From: Piscinibacterium candidicorallinum
GTDB lineage: Bacteria; Pseudomonadota; Gammaproteobacteria; Burkholderiales; Burkholderiaceae_C
Direction: 5' to 3'
Assembly: GCF_047549485.1 (NCBI RefSeq)
Contig: NZ_CP180191.1
Location: 3,286,001 to 3,350,000, forward strand
Length of the DNA: 64,000 bases
The notes beneath the pieces are model-generated. The model made no database searches. It had not been told where the DNA came from and saw nothing but the letters and a program-made list of their open reading frames with translations. Numbering within the stretch: the first letter of the stretch is position 1; every line of letters begins with the position of its first letter. The position numbers were made by a program, and so were the translations under genes. This document shows positions 44,721-53,283 of the stretch, one piece after another.

Positions 44721-45683
44721 ATGAAGCCGCCCAGCAACCAGACCCCCCTCCATTCCCGCACACCCCCACCCAACCCCCTCCCCGACTGGTCCGACCTGCG
44801 CTACTTCCTCGAAGTCGCGCGCACCGGCAGCCATGCGGGTGCGGCGCGGCGGCTGGATGTGGAGCACACGACCGTGGCGCGGCGGCTGCAACGGCTGACG
44901 GAGCAACTTGGCAGGCCGCTGTTCGAGCGCAGCCGGGCGGGGCTGACGCTGACCGCCGCCGGGCAGGTGTTGCGCGGCCACGCAGAGGCGATGGAGGCGC
45001 AGCTGCTGACTGCGGCCGAGCAGATCACGGGCGAGGCGGCGGCGGTGGCGGGCACGGTGCGCCTGGCGGTGCCGGAGGCGCTGGGCACCATGGTGCTGGC
45101 GCCGCGCCTGCCCCGGCTGTTTGCGGAGCACCCGGAGCTGCAAGTCGAGCTGCTGCTCCTGCCGCGTTCACCCAGCCTGGCGGCACGCGAGGCCGACCTG
45201 GCGGTGATGGTGGAGCCGCCGGCCAGCGGCCGCTACTACGTCACACGGCTGACCGACCTGCGCTACGACCTCTGCGCCAGCAGCAGCTACCTGGCGGCGC
45301 ACCCGCCCGTTGCCTCACTGGACGATCTGGCCGCGCACCGCTTTGTGGACTACGTGCAGGACTACCTGCTCAGCGACTCGCTGCGCTACCTGGACGAGCT
45401 GCAGCTCAAGCCCCGGCGCGTGTTTGCCGCCACCGGCATGCTGGCCCAGCACGCCGCCATCGCGGCCGGCATCGGCATGGGCATGCTTACTCGCTATGTG
45501 CAGGCCGCGGACCCGAACCTGCGCCGCGTGCTGCCGGGCCAGGCGAGCGTGAAGCGCACGCTCTGGCTGGCCGCACCGAGCGAACTCTTCGGCCTGCGCC
45601 GCGTTCGCGTGGTCTGGGACTTTCTGCGCAGCATTGCAGAGGGCGAGCCCGCGCTCTTCGGCGGCCAGGCGCGGGACGCCTGA
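44721..45683 (+). CDS. LysR-family transcriptional regulator
   Basis: 320 residues from MKPPSNQTPLHSRTPPPNPL. The helix-turn-helix is at about residues 27-67 (LRYFLEVARTGSHAGAARRL, TTVARRLQRLTEQLGRPLFE), with a LysR substrate domain after residue 110. It starts 169 bases after ptxE on the same strand. Its target is unknown; nothing in the sequence ties it to phosphite. Confidence 0.88.
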   Translation: MKPPSNQTPLHSRTPPPNPLPDWSDLRYFLEVARTGSHAGAARRLDVEHTTVARRLQRLTEQLGRPLFERSRAGLTLTAAGQVLRGHAEAMEAQLLTAAEQITGEAAAVAGTVRLAVPEALGTMVLAPRLPRLFAEHPELQVELLLLPRSPSLAAREADLAVMVEPPASGRYYVTRLTDLRYDLCASSSYLAAHPPVASLDDLAAHRFVDYVQDYLLSDSLRYLDELQLKPRRVFAATGMLAQHAAIAAGIGMGMLTRYVQAADPNLRRVLPGQASVKRTLWLAAPSELFGLRRVRVVWDFLRSIAEGEPALFGGQARDA

Positions 45684-45707
45684 TGGACATTTTCGGCCAG
45701 TATTTTT

Positions 45708-45806
45708 CTTGAGGCCCAACACGCCAAGACGTCCTTGAAACAAGCGAGAACGGCCTCAAGGATTCTGAAATTTCACTCACTTTCAGCCATCTTCTGGCTG
45801 AAAGTG
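45708..45806. repeat. Two inverted repeats downstream of the LysR gene
   Basis: CTTGAGGCC (45708-45716) pairs with GGCCTCAAG (45752-45760), and CACTTTCAGCCA (45778-45789) pairs perfectly with TGGCTGAAAGTG (45795-45806) around a TCTTC loop. The 12-bp stem may end the LysR transcript, but no T run follows. A nearby ATTTTCGGCC also occurs, in variant form, beside the family 2 dyads. Confidence 0.5.
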
Positions 45807-45963
45807 ATTGACCGGCCTGCGCGCAATCAGCGCAGCATCTGCCGGGTGTAAGGTCAACGCGCACACACTGCCGCTGCGCCCTGCCTTGCCGCGCCCGCAG
45901 GCGTGCCGCCCGTGGCCTGCCCCCAACTGCCCGCAACCGCCCACTTTGCCCGGAGCCCCCGCC

Positions 45964-48108
45964 ATGTCCGAGCTGTCGACCTCGCCCAACGCCGCCCCCA
46001 TGCCGCCCGGCATGGCGCCCGCCGTGAACTCCCTGGCCGGCATCCCCAGCCGCGAGCTGCTGCTGCACGCCCTGTATGAAGCTGCGGAGCTGGAGCACAA
46101 CCTGATGTGCACCTATCTCTATGCGGCCTTCAGTCTGAAGCAGGGCACGGCCGAAGGGCTGACCGAGGCGCAGGCCGAGGCACTGGCGCGCTGGCGGCGC
46201 GAAATTCTGGACGTGGCCATCGAGGAGATGGGCCATCTGGTGGCGGTGTGGAACATCACGGCGGCGCTGGGCGGTGCGCCGCGCTTTGGCCGCGCCAACT
46301 TCCCGCTCGACCCGGGGTATCTGCCGGCGCGTGTGGTGGTGAAGCTCGCGCCCTTGACCGACGCCACGCTGCAGCACTTCATCTTTCTGGAGCGGCCCGA
46401 GGGCAGCGACGAGCCCGACGGCGAAGGCTTTGCGCCGGAGCGCCTGTTCGTGCGCGGTGCACCGGGCGCACGCATCACGCCCATGGCCACGGACTACGAC
46501 ACCGTCGGCAGCTTCTACAGCACCCTGGCCGGCGCACTGGAGCGCTTCTGCGCCGCGCACGGTGAAGACGTGGCCTTCTGCGGCCCGCGCACCCTGCAGA
46601 TGTCGCCCACCGAGATCACGCTGCACGGTGCGCAGCCGGTCATCTGCCTCAAGACGGCGCTGGCCGCGCTGGATGCCATCGTGCGCCAGGGTGAAGGCGC
46701 GCCGACCGACAGTGCCGGCTCGCACTACGCGCGCTTTGTGGCCATTCGCCGCGAGCTGGCGCAGTTCAAGGCACAGGACCCCGGTTTCAAGCCAGCCCAC
46801 CCGGCCGCCACCAACCCGGTGCTGCGCCGCCCGCCGCAGCCCGAAGGGCGCGTGTGGCTGGAAGATCCGCAGGCCACGGCCACGGTGGATGTGGCCAACG
46901 CCAGCTACGGGCTCATGCTGCGCCTGCTGGCCTGGAGCTACGGCGTGCACGGCCCCGGCGGCGAGAAAGCCCTGGCCGTCGACCTGGGTGTGGGCCTCAT
47001 GCGCGCCATGACCCTGCTGGCCGAGCACGCCGCGCGCCTGCCGGCGGGCGAATCCAACCCGCAGTGCAACGCCGGCATGAGCTTCACCGCCCTGCGCGAC
47101 GCCGCCGCGTTGCCGCCCGGCGAGGCCGGCCGGCGCTTCTTCATCGAGCGCCTGGCCGAACTGGCCACTGCGGCCGAGGCCCTGGCACACACCAGCCCGC
47201 ACACGCGCACCGAGCAGGCCGCCAAGCTGTTCCGCAGCTTGGCGCGGCGCGGCAGCATCGGCTTTGAGCCGCGCGGGCCCGTGGTGCTGCCGCGCGTGAC
47301 CATCACCGCCACCGCCGCGCAGCTGGCCGAGGCGCAGGCCGCCGGCGGCATAGAAGGCTCTGCGGTGGTGATGCAGGCGGTGTCAATGCCGGCCCCCGTC
47401 CACGCGCCCTCGGCAGACACCGCAACGGCCGTATCGAGCACCGCCACCAGCACCAAGATCGACGGCGTGGAGCACGTGCAGGGCCGCGACCTCACGCTCC
47501 TGTTCGAAGGCAAGCGCTGCATCCATGCGCGCTTCTGCGTGACCGGCGCGCCCAAGGTGTTCCTGGCCAACACGCCGGGCGACTGGATCTTCCCGGACGC
47601 CATGCCCACCGAGCGCCTGGTCGACATCGCCCACGCCTGCCCGAGCGGCGCGATCCGCTACGCCCGCAAGGACGGCCAGCCCGACGAATCCGCCCCGCCG
47701 GTGAACCTCATCAGCGTGCGCGAGGCCGGCCCCTACGGCGTGCGCGCGCCCATCGTGCTGGACGGCGAACCCATCGGCTACCGCGCCACCCTGTGCCGCT
47801 GTGGCGCGAGCAAGAACAAGCCCTTCTGCGACGGCAGCCACCACGACGTGAACTTTGCCGCCAGCGGCGAGCCACCCACCGGCATCAACGGCCTGCCGAC
47901 CGACATGCTCGCCGTGCGCGACGGCCCCCTGCACATCGACCCCGAACCCAACGGCCCGCTGCAGGTCAGCGGCAACATGGAAGTGCTGGCCGGCACCGGC
48001 CGCATGGTCTGCCGCATCACCAACGCGCGCCTGTGCCGCTGCGGCGGCAGCGCCACCAAGCCCTTCTGCGACGGGACGCACGCGAAGATCGGGTTCAAGA
48101 GCGAGTGA
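45964..48108 (+). CDS. Ferritin-like protein with divergent 4Fe-4S and two CDGSH iron-sulfur domains
   Basis: 714 residues from ATG 45964. Residues about 20-330 form a ferritin-like (VioB/PF12902-type) domain with AELEHNLMCTYLYAAFSLK near 41-59 and VAIEEMGHLVAVW near 84-96, which hold the carboxylate and histidine positions of a di-iron site. A variable middle follows. Near 505-570 a divergent 4Fe-4S domain (PF06902-type) shows CIHARFC near 519-525 and ACPSGAIRYA near 559. Two CDGSH domains end the protein: LCRCG then KPFCDGSHHDVNF near 609-629, and LCRCGG then KPFCDGTHAKIGF near 689-709. All Cys3His ligands are intact in both. Function unknown; electron transfer or Fe-S handling is likely. 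Confidence 0.85.
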   Translation: MSELSTSPNAAPMPPGMAPAVNSLAGIPSRELLLHALYEAAELEHNLMCTYLYAAFSLKQGTAEGLTEAQAEALARWRREILDVAIEEMGHLVAVWNITAALGGAPRFGRANFPLDPGYLPARVVVKLAPLTDATLQHFIFLERPEGSDEPDGEGFAPERLFVRGAPGARITPMATDYDTVGSFYSTLAGALERFCAAHGEDVAFCGPRTLQMSPTEITLHGAQPVICLKTALAALDAIVRQGEGAPTDSAGSHYARFVAIRRELAQFKAQDPGFKPAHPAATNPVLRRPPQPEGRVWLEDPQATATVDVANASYGLMLRLLAWSYGVHGPGGEKALAVDLGVGLMRAMTLLAEHAARLPAGESNPQCNAGMSFTALRDAAALPPGEAGRRFFIERLAELATAAEALAHTSPHTRTEQAAKLFRSLARRGSIGFEPRGPVVLPRVTITATAAQLAEAQAAGGIEGSAVVMQAVSMPAPVHAPSADTATAVSSTATSTKIDGVEHVQGRDLTLLFEGKRCIHARFCVTGAPKVFLANTPGDWIFPDAMPTERLVDIAHACPSGAIRYARKDGQPDESAPPVNLISVREAGPYGVRAPIVLDGEPIGYRATLCRCGASKNKPFCDGSHHDVNFAASGEPPTGINGLPTDMLAVRDGPLHIDPEPNGPLQVSGNMEVLAGTGRMVCRITNARLCRCGGSATKPFCDGTHAKIGFKSE

Positions 48109-48145
48109 TGCCCACCGCGCAGGCCCGAGCATCAGGGAGTTGCCC

Positions 48146-48586
48146 ATGAGCACCGCCAAACCCAATCCGGGCAGCACAGCCGGCTACTCCGGTACCCCGC
48201 TGGCCAAGAAGCTGGGCATCAAGGACGGCGCCACCGTCTGCGCGAGCCACGCGCCGGCAGACTATGCCGACCTGCTTGCGCCCTTGCCGCCGGGCGTGCG
48301 TTTCGTGAAGTCCGCGTCAGCCACCACCGACATCGTCCATCTGTTCGCCACCCAGCGCAGGGCCCTGGCTGACGAACTTGGCAAGCTGCGCGAACGTATC
48401 CGCCCCGACGCAGCGGTCTGGGTGTCCTGGCCCAAGAAGGCCGCCAAGCGCGACACTGACATCACCGAGGACGTGATCCGTGAGATCGCCCTGCCCCTGG
48501 GCTTTGTGGATGTGAAGATGTGCGCCGTCAGCGAGGTCTGGTCTGGCCTGAAGCTGGTGATCCGCAAGAGCTTGCGGGCGCAATGA
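48146..48586 (+). CDS. DUF3052 family protein
   Basis: 146 residues. It begins MSTAKPNPGSTAGYSGTPLA then KKLGIKDG, and holds VWVSWPKKAAKRDTDITED near 92-110 and KMCAVSEVWSGLKLVIRK at the C-terminus, all DUF3052 features. Function unknown. A GGGAG site lies before ATG 48146. It follows the CDGSH protein by 37 bases and may be co-transcribed. Confidence 0.82.
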   Translation: MSTAKPNPGSTAGYSGTPLAKKLGIKDGATVCASHAPADYADLLAPLPPGVRFVKSASATTDIVHLFATQRRALADELGKLRERIRPDAAVWVSWPKKAAKRDTDITEDVIREIALPLGFVDVKMCAVSEVWSGLKLVIRKSLRAQ

Positions 48587-48660
48587 GCAAGGCGGTGGCG
48601 GGCTGCGGGCAGTCGAACGCCGCATGGCGCGCTCGCACGCCCGGCAGGGTATGAAGCGCC

Positions 48661-49299
48661 CTACTGCCCCCGCCAGCCCGGCAGCTTCAAGCCACTGACC
48701 ATCGCCGCCACGCGCAGCACGCAGGTGACGAGCGCTGAGGCTGCGAGCGAGGCCTCGCTCGGCCAGCCCAGCTGATGGCCGGCCGCCGCCACCCAGCCGC
48801 CGAGGAAGGCGCAGACGGCGTAGGGCTGGTGGTCGCTGAAGACCTTGGGGACTTCGTTGCAGGCGATGTCGCGCAGCACGCCGCCGAACACCGCGGTGAT
48901 CACGCCCATGAGCACGGCGACGATGGGCGGCATGGCCTGGGCGAGCGCGAGCTGCGTGCCTACGGCGGTAAACAGGCCGAGGCCGAGGGCGTCGGGCCAT
49001 TGCATGGCGCGCTCGGTGATGGCGAGGTGGCGTTTGCGCAGCAGAAAGGTGGCTGCAATGCACAGTCCAAGGATCACCCACAGCCAGGGCGAGTGCTCGA
49101 CCCAGTAGAACGGCCGGCGATCGAGCAGCACGTCACGCAAGGTGCCGCCGCCAAACGCCGCCAGCGTGGCGACGACGCACAGGCCGACCACATCCAGCTT
49201 CTTGCGCGCGGCGGCAATCAACCCGGAGGCCGCAAAGGCCAGGGTCGCGGCGGCTTCCACCACGGGCAGCAGGTGCATCAGGGGCTGGGCGGAGAGCAT
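48661..49299 (-). CDS. TRIC-type (UPF0126/YicG) cation channel family membrane protein
   Basis: 212 residues from MLSAQPLMHLLPVVEAAATL. Seven hydrophobic segments and the paired motifs ASGLIAAARKKLDVVG then GGGTLRDVLLDRRPFYWVE (first half) and FGGVLRDIACNEVPKVF (second half) mark the prokaryotic TRIC family of trimeric cation channels. An in-frame extension to 49431 runs into an AT-rich island and is not supported. The gene faces the DUF3052 gene tail to tail. Confidence 0.85.
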   Translation of the reverse strand: MLSAQPLMHLLPVVEAAATLAFAASGLIAAARKKLDVVGLCVVATLAAFGGGTLRDVLLDRRPFYWVEHSPWLWVILGLCIAATFLLRKRHLAITERAMQWPDALGLGLFTAVGTQLALAQAMPPIVAVLMGVITAVFGGVLRDIACNEVPKVFSDHQPYAVCAFLGGWVAAAGHQLGWPSEASLAASALVTCVLRVAAMVSGLKLPGWRGQ

Positions 49300-49424
49300 G
49301 CAGGCGGTGGGGAGCGGCAGAGCGTGGGTGACGCGGGGCGCGGGATGCGCTTGACTCAATGCTGCATCAAGTGCGAATAAGTCAATTTCGGACGGAAAAT
49401 ATAGGTAGCCCAAACGAGCCGAGA

Positions 49425-49479
49425 TCCGCATCAGACATGCGGAAATCGGCTAATTAGCCAATCAAAATAAACCGATTTC
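49425..49479. repeat. AT-rich intergenic dyad, family 2, copy 3
   Basis: Three nested inverted repeats: TCCGCAT (49425-49431) with ATGCGGA (49437-49443); GAAATCGG (49442-49449) with CCGATTTC (49472-49479); and the palindrome GGCTAATTAGCC (49448-49459). It contains the family motif GCATC-N5-TGCGGAAA at 49428-49445. It lies between the TRIC and protease genes, both on the minus strand. Confidence 0.65.
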
Positions 49480-49545
49480 GGCCAAATATGAACGACATCC
49501 GCTCTCCTGCGCGGCGGGGCGGCCCGCTGCGCTCCGAACGCGCCA

Positions 49546-50778
49546 CTACTCCGGCTGGGTGATGCGCTTGACCGCGGGGCGGGTACCGACCGTGATCGGC
49601 AATTCGATGAGCTTGCCCTCGCGGTACAGGCGCACTGTCGTCTCCTTACCCGGCGGCAGGGAGGCCACGTTGTTGAGCAGGCCGACGGTGTCCTTGATGG
49701 GCAGGTTGTCGATGGCCACGAGCACGTCGCCACGGCGGATGCCGGCACGCGCCGCGGGCTGGTTGGCCAGCACGCCGTCAATCAGCACGCCATCGGTGTT
49801 GGGCAGCTTGAACTTGGCCACGAAATCTTCGCCCACATCGCGTGGATCGACGCCGATGTAGCCGCGCACCACCTTGCCGTTGGCGAGGATCTGCTCCATC
49901 ACGTTCTTGGCGGTGGACACCGGAATGGCAAAACCGATGCCCAGGGACCCGCCGTCGCGCGAGAAGATGGCGGTGTTGATGCCCAGCAGGTGCCCCTGCG
50001 CGTCCACCAGCGCGCCGCCTGAGTTGCCAGGGTTGATGGCTGCGTCGGTCTGGATGAAATTCTCGAAGGTGTTGATGCCCAGATGGCTGCGACCCAGGGC
50101 ACTGACGATGCCGGAGGTCACGGTCTGACCCACGCCGAAGGGGTTGCCGATGGCGAGCACGCTGTCGCCCACGCGGGTGGCTTCCAGACGGGCCAGGGTG
50201 ATTGGCGTGAGCTCGGGCAGGTCGATGCGCAGCACGGCGAGATCGGTTTCGGGGTCGCTGCCGACCACGCGGGCGAAGGTGCGGCGGCCGTCGTTCAACG
50301 CCACCTCGATCTCGTCGGCGCCTTCGATGACGTGGTTGTTGGTGAGCACCACGCCCTGGGCAGAGACGATCACGCCGCTGCCCAGGCTGTTTTCCTGGCG
50401 GCCGCCGCCGCTGCGGTCGTCGGGGTTGCCAAAGAAGCGGAAGAACGGGTCGGCCGGCGCGTTGCGCCGCGGCTTCACCTGTTTGGTGGTGAAGATGTTG
50501 ACCACGGCAGGCGCAGCCAGACGCGCAGCATCTGCAAAGCCGATACTGTGGCCCGGCAGCACGGCCACGGGCTTGGCCACGGCGGTGGCTTCCTTGACAG
50601 TGATGGGGCCACCCTGCGGTGTGGCCGCGCCCGAGCCCAGCGGCTGCGTAATGACCTGCTGCACGCCCGACAAGGGGCCGCTGGCGCGCAGCCACTCCGG
50701 TTTCAGGGTAGCCACAACGAACAGCGCCGCGAGCAGCACCGTGACGCTTTGGGCGAAAATCAACCAGAGTTTGCGCAT
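49546..50778 (-). CDS. Membrane-anchored HtrA-family serine protease (DegS/AlgW-like)
   Basis: 410 residues. One N-terminal membrane span (IFAQSVTVLLAALFVVA) with no cleavage site, a trypsin-like domain with H149 in LTNNHVIEG, the Asp in ETDLAVLRIDLP near 179 and S253 in NPGNSGGALVD, then a single PDZ domain from about residue 310 to 395. The single PDZ and anchor resemble DegS/AlgW rather than DegP. In related genomes this gene commonly follows tatC; here about 15.7 kb separate them. It diverges from nif3 by 17 bases. Confidence 0.9.
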   Translation of the reverse strand: MRKLWLIFAQSVTVLLAALFVVATLKPEWLRASGPLSGVQQVITQPLGSGAATPQGGPITVKEATAVAKPVAVLPGHSIGFADAARLAAPAVVNIFTTKQVKPRRNAPADPFFRFFGNPDDRSGGGRQENSLGSGVIVSAQGVVLTNNHVIEGADEIEVALNDGRRTFARVVGSDPETDLAVLRIDLPELTPITLARLEATRVGDSVLAIGNPFGVGQTVTSGIVSALGRSHLGINTFENFIQTDAAINPGNSGGALVDAQGHLLGINTAIFSRDGGSLGIGFAIPVSTAKNVMEQILANGKVVRGYIGVDPRDVGEDFVAKFKLPNTDGVLIDGVLANQPAARAGIRRGDVLVAIDNLPIKDTVGLLNNVASLPPGKETTVRLYREGKLIELPITVGTRPAVKRITQPE

Positions 50779-50795
50779 GAGGGAGAGGGAATCTT

Positions 50796-51542
50796 GTGAA
50801 GCGGGAAGAGCTGACCGCCTACTTGGATGCGACGCTGGAGAGCGCGCGCTTCAAGGATTATTGCCCGAACGGCCTGCAGGTTGAAGGTCGCGCCAAGGTC
50901 AAGCGCCTGGTGACGGGCGTGACCGCCAGCGTGGCCCTGCTGCAGGCGGCGATCGCCGCCGAGGCCGACACGATCCTGGTCCACCACGGCTACTTCTGGA
51001 AGAACGAGCCGGCACCGCTCACGGGGCCCAAGGCCGCGCGCATCCGCCGGCTGATGCAGAACGACATCAACCTCTACGCCTACCACCTGCCGCTGGATGC
51101 GCACCCGGTCATGGGCAACAACGCGCAGCTGGGCGCGCGCCTGGGGCTGATCGCCATCCAGCGCTTTGGCGAATACGACCTGGGCTTTGCCGCCGACCTG
51201 CAGGAGCCGGAAACCGCGGCGCAGTGGGTCGCGCGCATCGAGCAGCATCTGGAGCGCCCGCCGCAACTGCTGGGCAGCCCGGACCGCGTGATCCGCCGCG
51301 TGGGCTGGTGCACGGGCGGCGCGCAGGGCTACTTCGACGCCGCGATCGCCGCGGGCTGCGATCTGTTCATCACCGGCGAGGCCAGCGAACCCACCTACCA
51401 TCTGGCGCAGGAGTCCGGCGTGGCCTTCATCGCCGCCGGCCACCACGCCACCGAGCGCTATGGTGTGCAGGCGGTCGGTGAGCACCTGGCGCAGCGCTTC
51501 GGCATCGAACACACGTTCATCGACATCGCGAACCCGGTCTGA
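50796..51542 (+). CDS. Nif3-like dinuclear metal center protein
   Basis: 248 residues with a GTG start preceded by a GGGAGAGG stretch. Metal ligands of the Nif3/YbgI family are visible: ILVHHGYFW near residues 63-71 and, at the end, FIAAGHHATERYG near 210-222. Family members form hexamers with paired metals; the reaction is unsettled (GTP cyclohydrolase 1 type 2 is a frequent but weak label). Confidence 0.92.
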   Translation: MKREELTAYLDATLESARFKDYCPNGLQVEGRAKVKRLVTGVTASVALLQAAIAAEADTILVHHGYFWKNEPAPLTGPKAARIRRLMQNDINLYAYHLPLDAHPVMGNNAQLGARLGLIAIQRFGEYDLGFAADLQEPETAAQWVARIEQHLERPPQLLGSPDRVIRRVGWCTGGAQGYFDAAIAAGCDLFITGEASEPTYHLAQESGVAFIAAGHHATERYGVQAVGEHLAQRFGIEHTFIDIANPV

Positions 51543-51585
51543 TCAGACCGGTACAAGACACCACAACAAGACGGAGGGACACACC

Positions 51586-53283
51586 ATGAACAAGCCCTGG
51601 CTGAGCCAGTACCCCAAGGGCGTGCCGGAAACGGTCGACATCAATCAATACAGCTCGCTGCAGCATCTGATGGAAGAGGCCTTCCAGCGCTATGCGGACC
51701 GCCCGGCCTACGAGTGCATGGGCAAGCAGTTGAGCTTTGCGGACATCGACGCGCTTTCGAAACAGCTGGGCGGCTACTTCCAGAGCCTGGGCTTTGCGCG
51801 CGGCGACCGCATTGCGGTCATGATGCCCAACGTGCTGCAGTACCCGATTGCGCTGGCCGCCATCATCCGCGCCGGCTACATCGTGGTGAACGTGAACCCG
51901 CTGTACACCCCGCGCGAACTGGAGCACCAGCTCAATGACAGCGGCGCAAAGGCGATCGTGATCCTGGAGAACTTTGCGCACACGCTCGCCCAGGTGATCG
52001 ACAAGACGCCGTGCCGCACGGTCATCATGGCGCGCATGGGCGACCTGCTCGGCGGCCTGAAGGGCGTGATCGTCAACGCGGTCGTGAAGTACGTGAAGAA
52101 GATGGTGCCGGCCTATTCCATGCCCGGCAACGTAAAGGTGGTGCCCTACCCCGCGGCGCTGGCGGCTGGCGCGGCCACCAAGCTCAGCCGCGTGGAGCTG
52201 AGCCACAACGACGTGGCCTTCCTGCAGTACACGGGCGGCACCACGGGCGTGTCCAAGGGCGCGATCCTGCTGCACAAGACCCTGATCGCCAACCTGCTGG
52301 CCTGCGAAGCCTGGATGAATCCGGGCATCCACAAGCAGGGTCGCATCGAGCAGCCGGTGTTCATCTGCGCGCTGCCGATGTATCACGTGTTCTCGCTGGT
52401 CTCGGGCGTGCTGCTGGCCATGCGCACCGGCGGCATGAACATCCTGATCCCCAACCCGCGCGACATACCGGGCCTGATCAAGACGCTCACGGGGCGCGTG
52501 TTCCACATCTTCCCGGCGGTGAACACCCTGTTCAACGCACTGGCCAACAACGCCGAGTTTGCCAAGCTGAACTTCAGCGGCCTGCGCATCAGCGTGGGCG
52601 GCGGCATGCAGGTGCAGGAGGCTGTGGCCAAGAAGTGGCTCGCCACCACCGGCTGCCCGATCGTGGAGGGCTACGGCCTTTCGGAAACCGCCGCCGCCGT
52701 GACCTGCAACCCCACCGACAATGACGCCTACACCGGCACCATCGGCCTGCCTTTGCCGAGCGTGGACATCAAGCTGATCAATGACCAGGGCGCCGAAGTG
52801 CCGATGGGCGAGCGCGGAGAAATCGCGATCCGCGGCACCACGGTCATGGCCGGCTACTGGAACCGCCCGGACGAAACCGCCAAGGTCATGACGCCGGACG
52901 GCTTCTTCAAGAGCGGCGACGTCGGTGTGATCGACGATCGCGGCTACATCAAGATCGTGGACCGCATCAAGGACATGATCCTCGTGAGCGGCTTCAACGT
53001 GTACCCCAACGAGGTCGAAGGCGTGCTGGTCATGCACCCGGGCGTGCTGGAGTGCGCGGTGATCGGCGTGCCCGACAAGGCCAGCGGCGAAGCGGTGAAG
53101 GCCTTCGTGGTCAAGAAGGACCCGGCGCTGACGGAAGCCGAGCTAAAGAAGTTCTGCGAGGAGCAGCTCACCGGCTACAAGAAGCCCAAGTTCATCGAGT
53201 TCCGCGCCGAGCTGCCCAAGACGCCCGTGGGCAAGATCCTGCGCCGCGAACTGCGCGACGCCGAGCTCAAGAAGGGCGCATGA
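51586..53283 (+). CDS. fadD: Long-chain fatty acid-CoA ligase (FadD-type)
   Basis: ATP-dependent activation of fatty acids to acyl-CoA. 565 residues from MNKPWLSQYPKGVPETVDIN, with CGGAGGGA nine bases before ATG 51586. AMP-binding motif YTGGTTGVSKGA near 215-226, VEGYGLSETAAAV near 361-373, FKSGDVGVIDDRGYIKIVDR near 442-461, and the catalytic lysine in PKTPVGKILRREL near 545-557. It could feed acyl-CoA to beta-oxidation or to the WS/DGAT encoded near 34 kb; a second ligase lies at the right edge. Confidence 0.94.
   Translation: MNKPWLSQYPKGVPETVDINQYSSLQHLMEEAFQRYADRPAYECMGKQLSFADIDALSKQLGGYFQSLGFARGDRIAVMMPNVLQYPIALAAIIRAGYIVVNVNPLYTPRELEHQLNDSGAKAIVILENFAHTLAQVIDKTPCRTVIMARMGDLLGGLKGVIVNAVVKYVKKMVPAYSMPGNVKVVPYPAALAAGAATKLSRVELSHNDVAFLQYTGGTTGVSKGAILLHKTLIANLLACEAWMNPGIHKQGRIEQPVFICALPMYHVFSLVSGVLLAMRTGGMNILIPNPRDIPGLIKTLTGRVFHIFPAVNTLFNALANNAEFAKLNFSGLRISVGGGMQVQEAVAKKWLATTGCPIVEGYGLSETAAAVTCNPTDNDAYTGTIGLPLPSVDIKLINDQGAEVPMGERGEIAIRGTTVMAGYWNRPDETAKVMTPDGFFKSGDVGVIDDRGYIKIVDRIKDMILVSGFNVYPNEVEGVLVMHPGVLECAVIGVPDKASGEAVKAFVVKKDPALTEAELKKFCEEQLTGYKKPKFIEFRAELPKTPVGKILRRELRDAELKKGA

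Noticed and set aside
49300..49431. 44-codon N-terminal extension of the TRIC-type protein
   Set aside because: It runs through an AT-rich intergenic island and lacks similarity; the first membrane segment begins right after the chosen start.
33889..49545. Prophage or integrative element as source of the accessory block
   Set aside because: No integrase, phage, conjugation or transposase gene, no tRNA at either edge, and no direct repeats that I can see at the ends.
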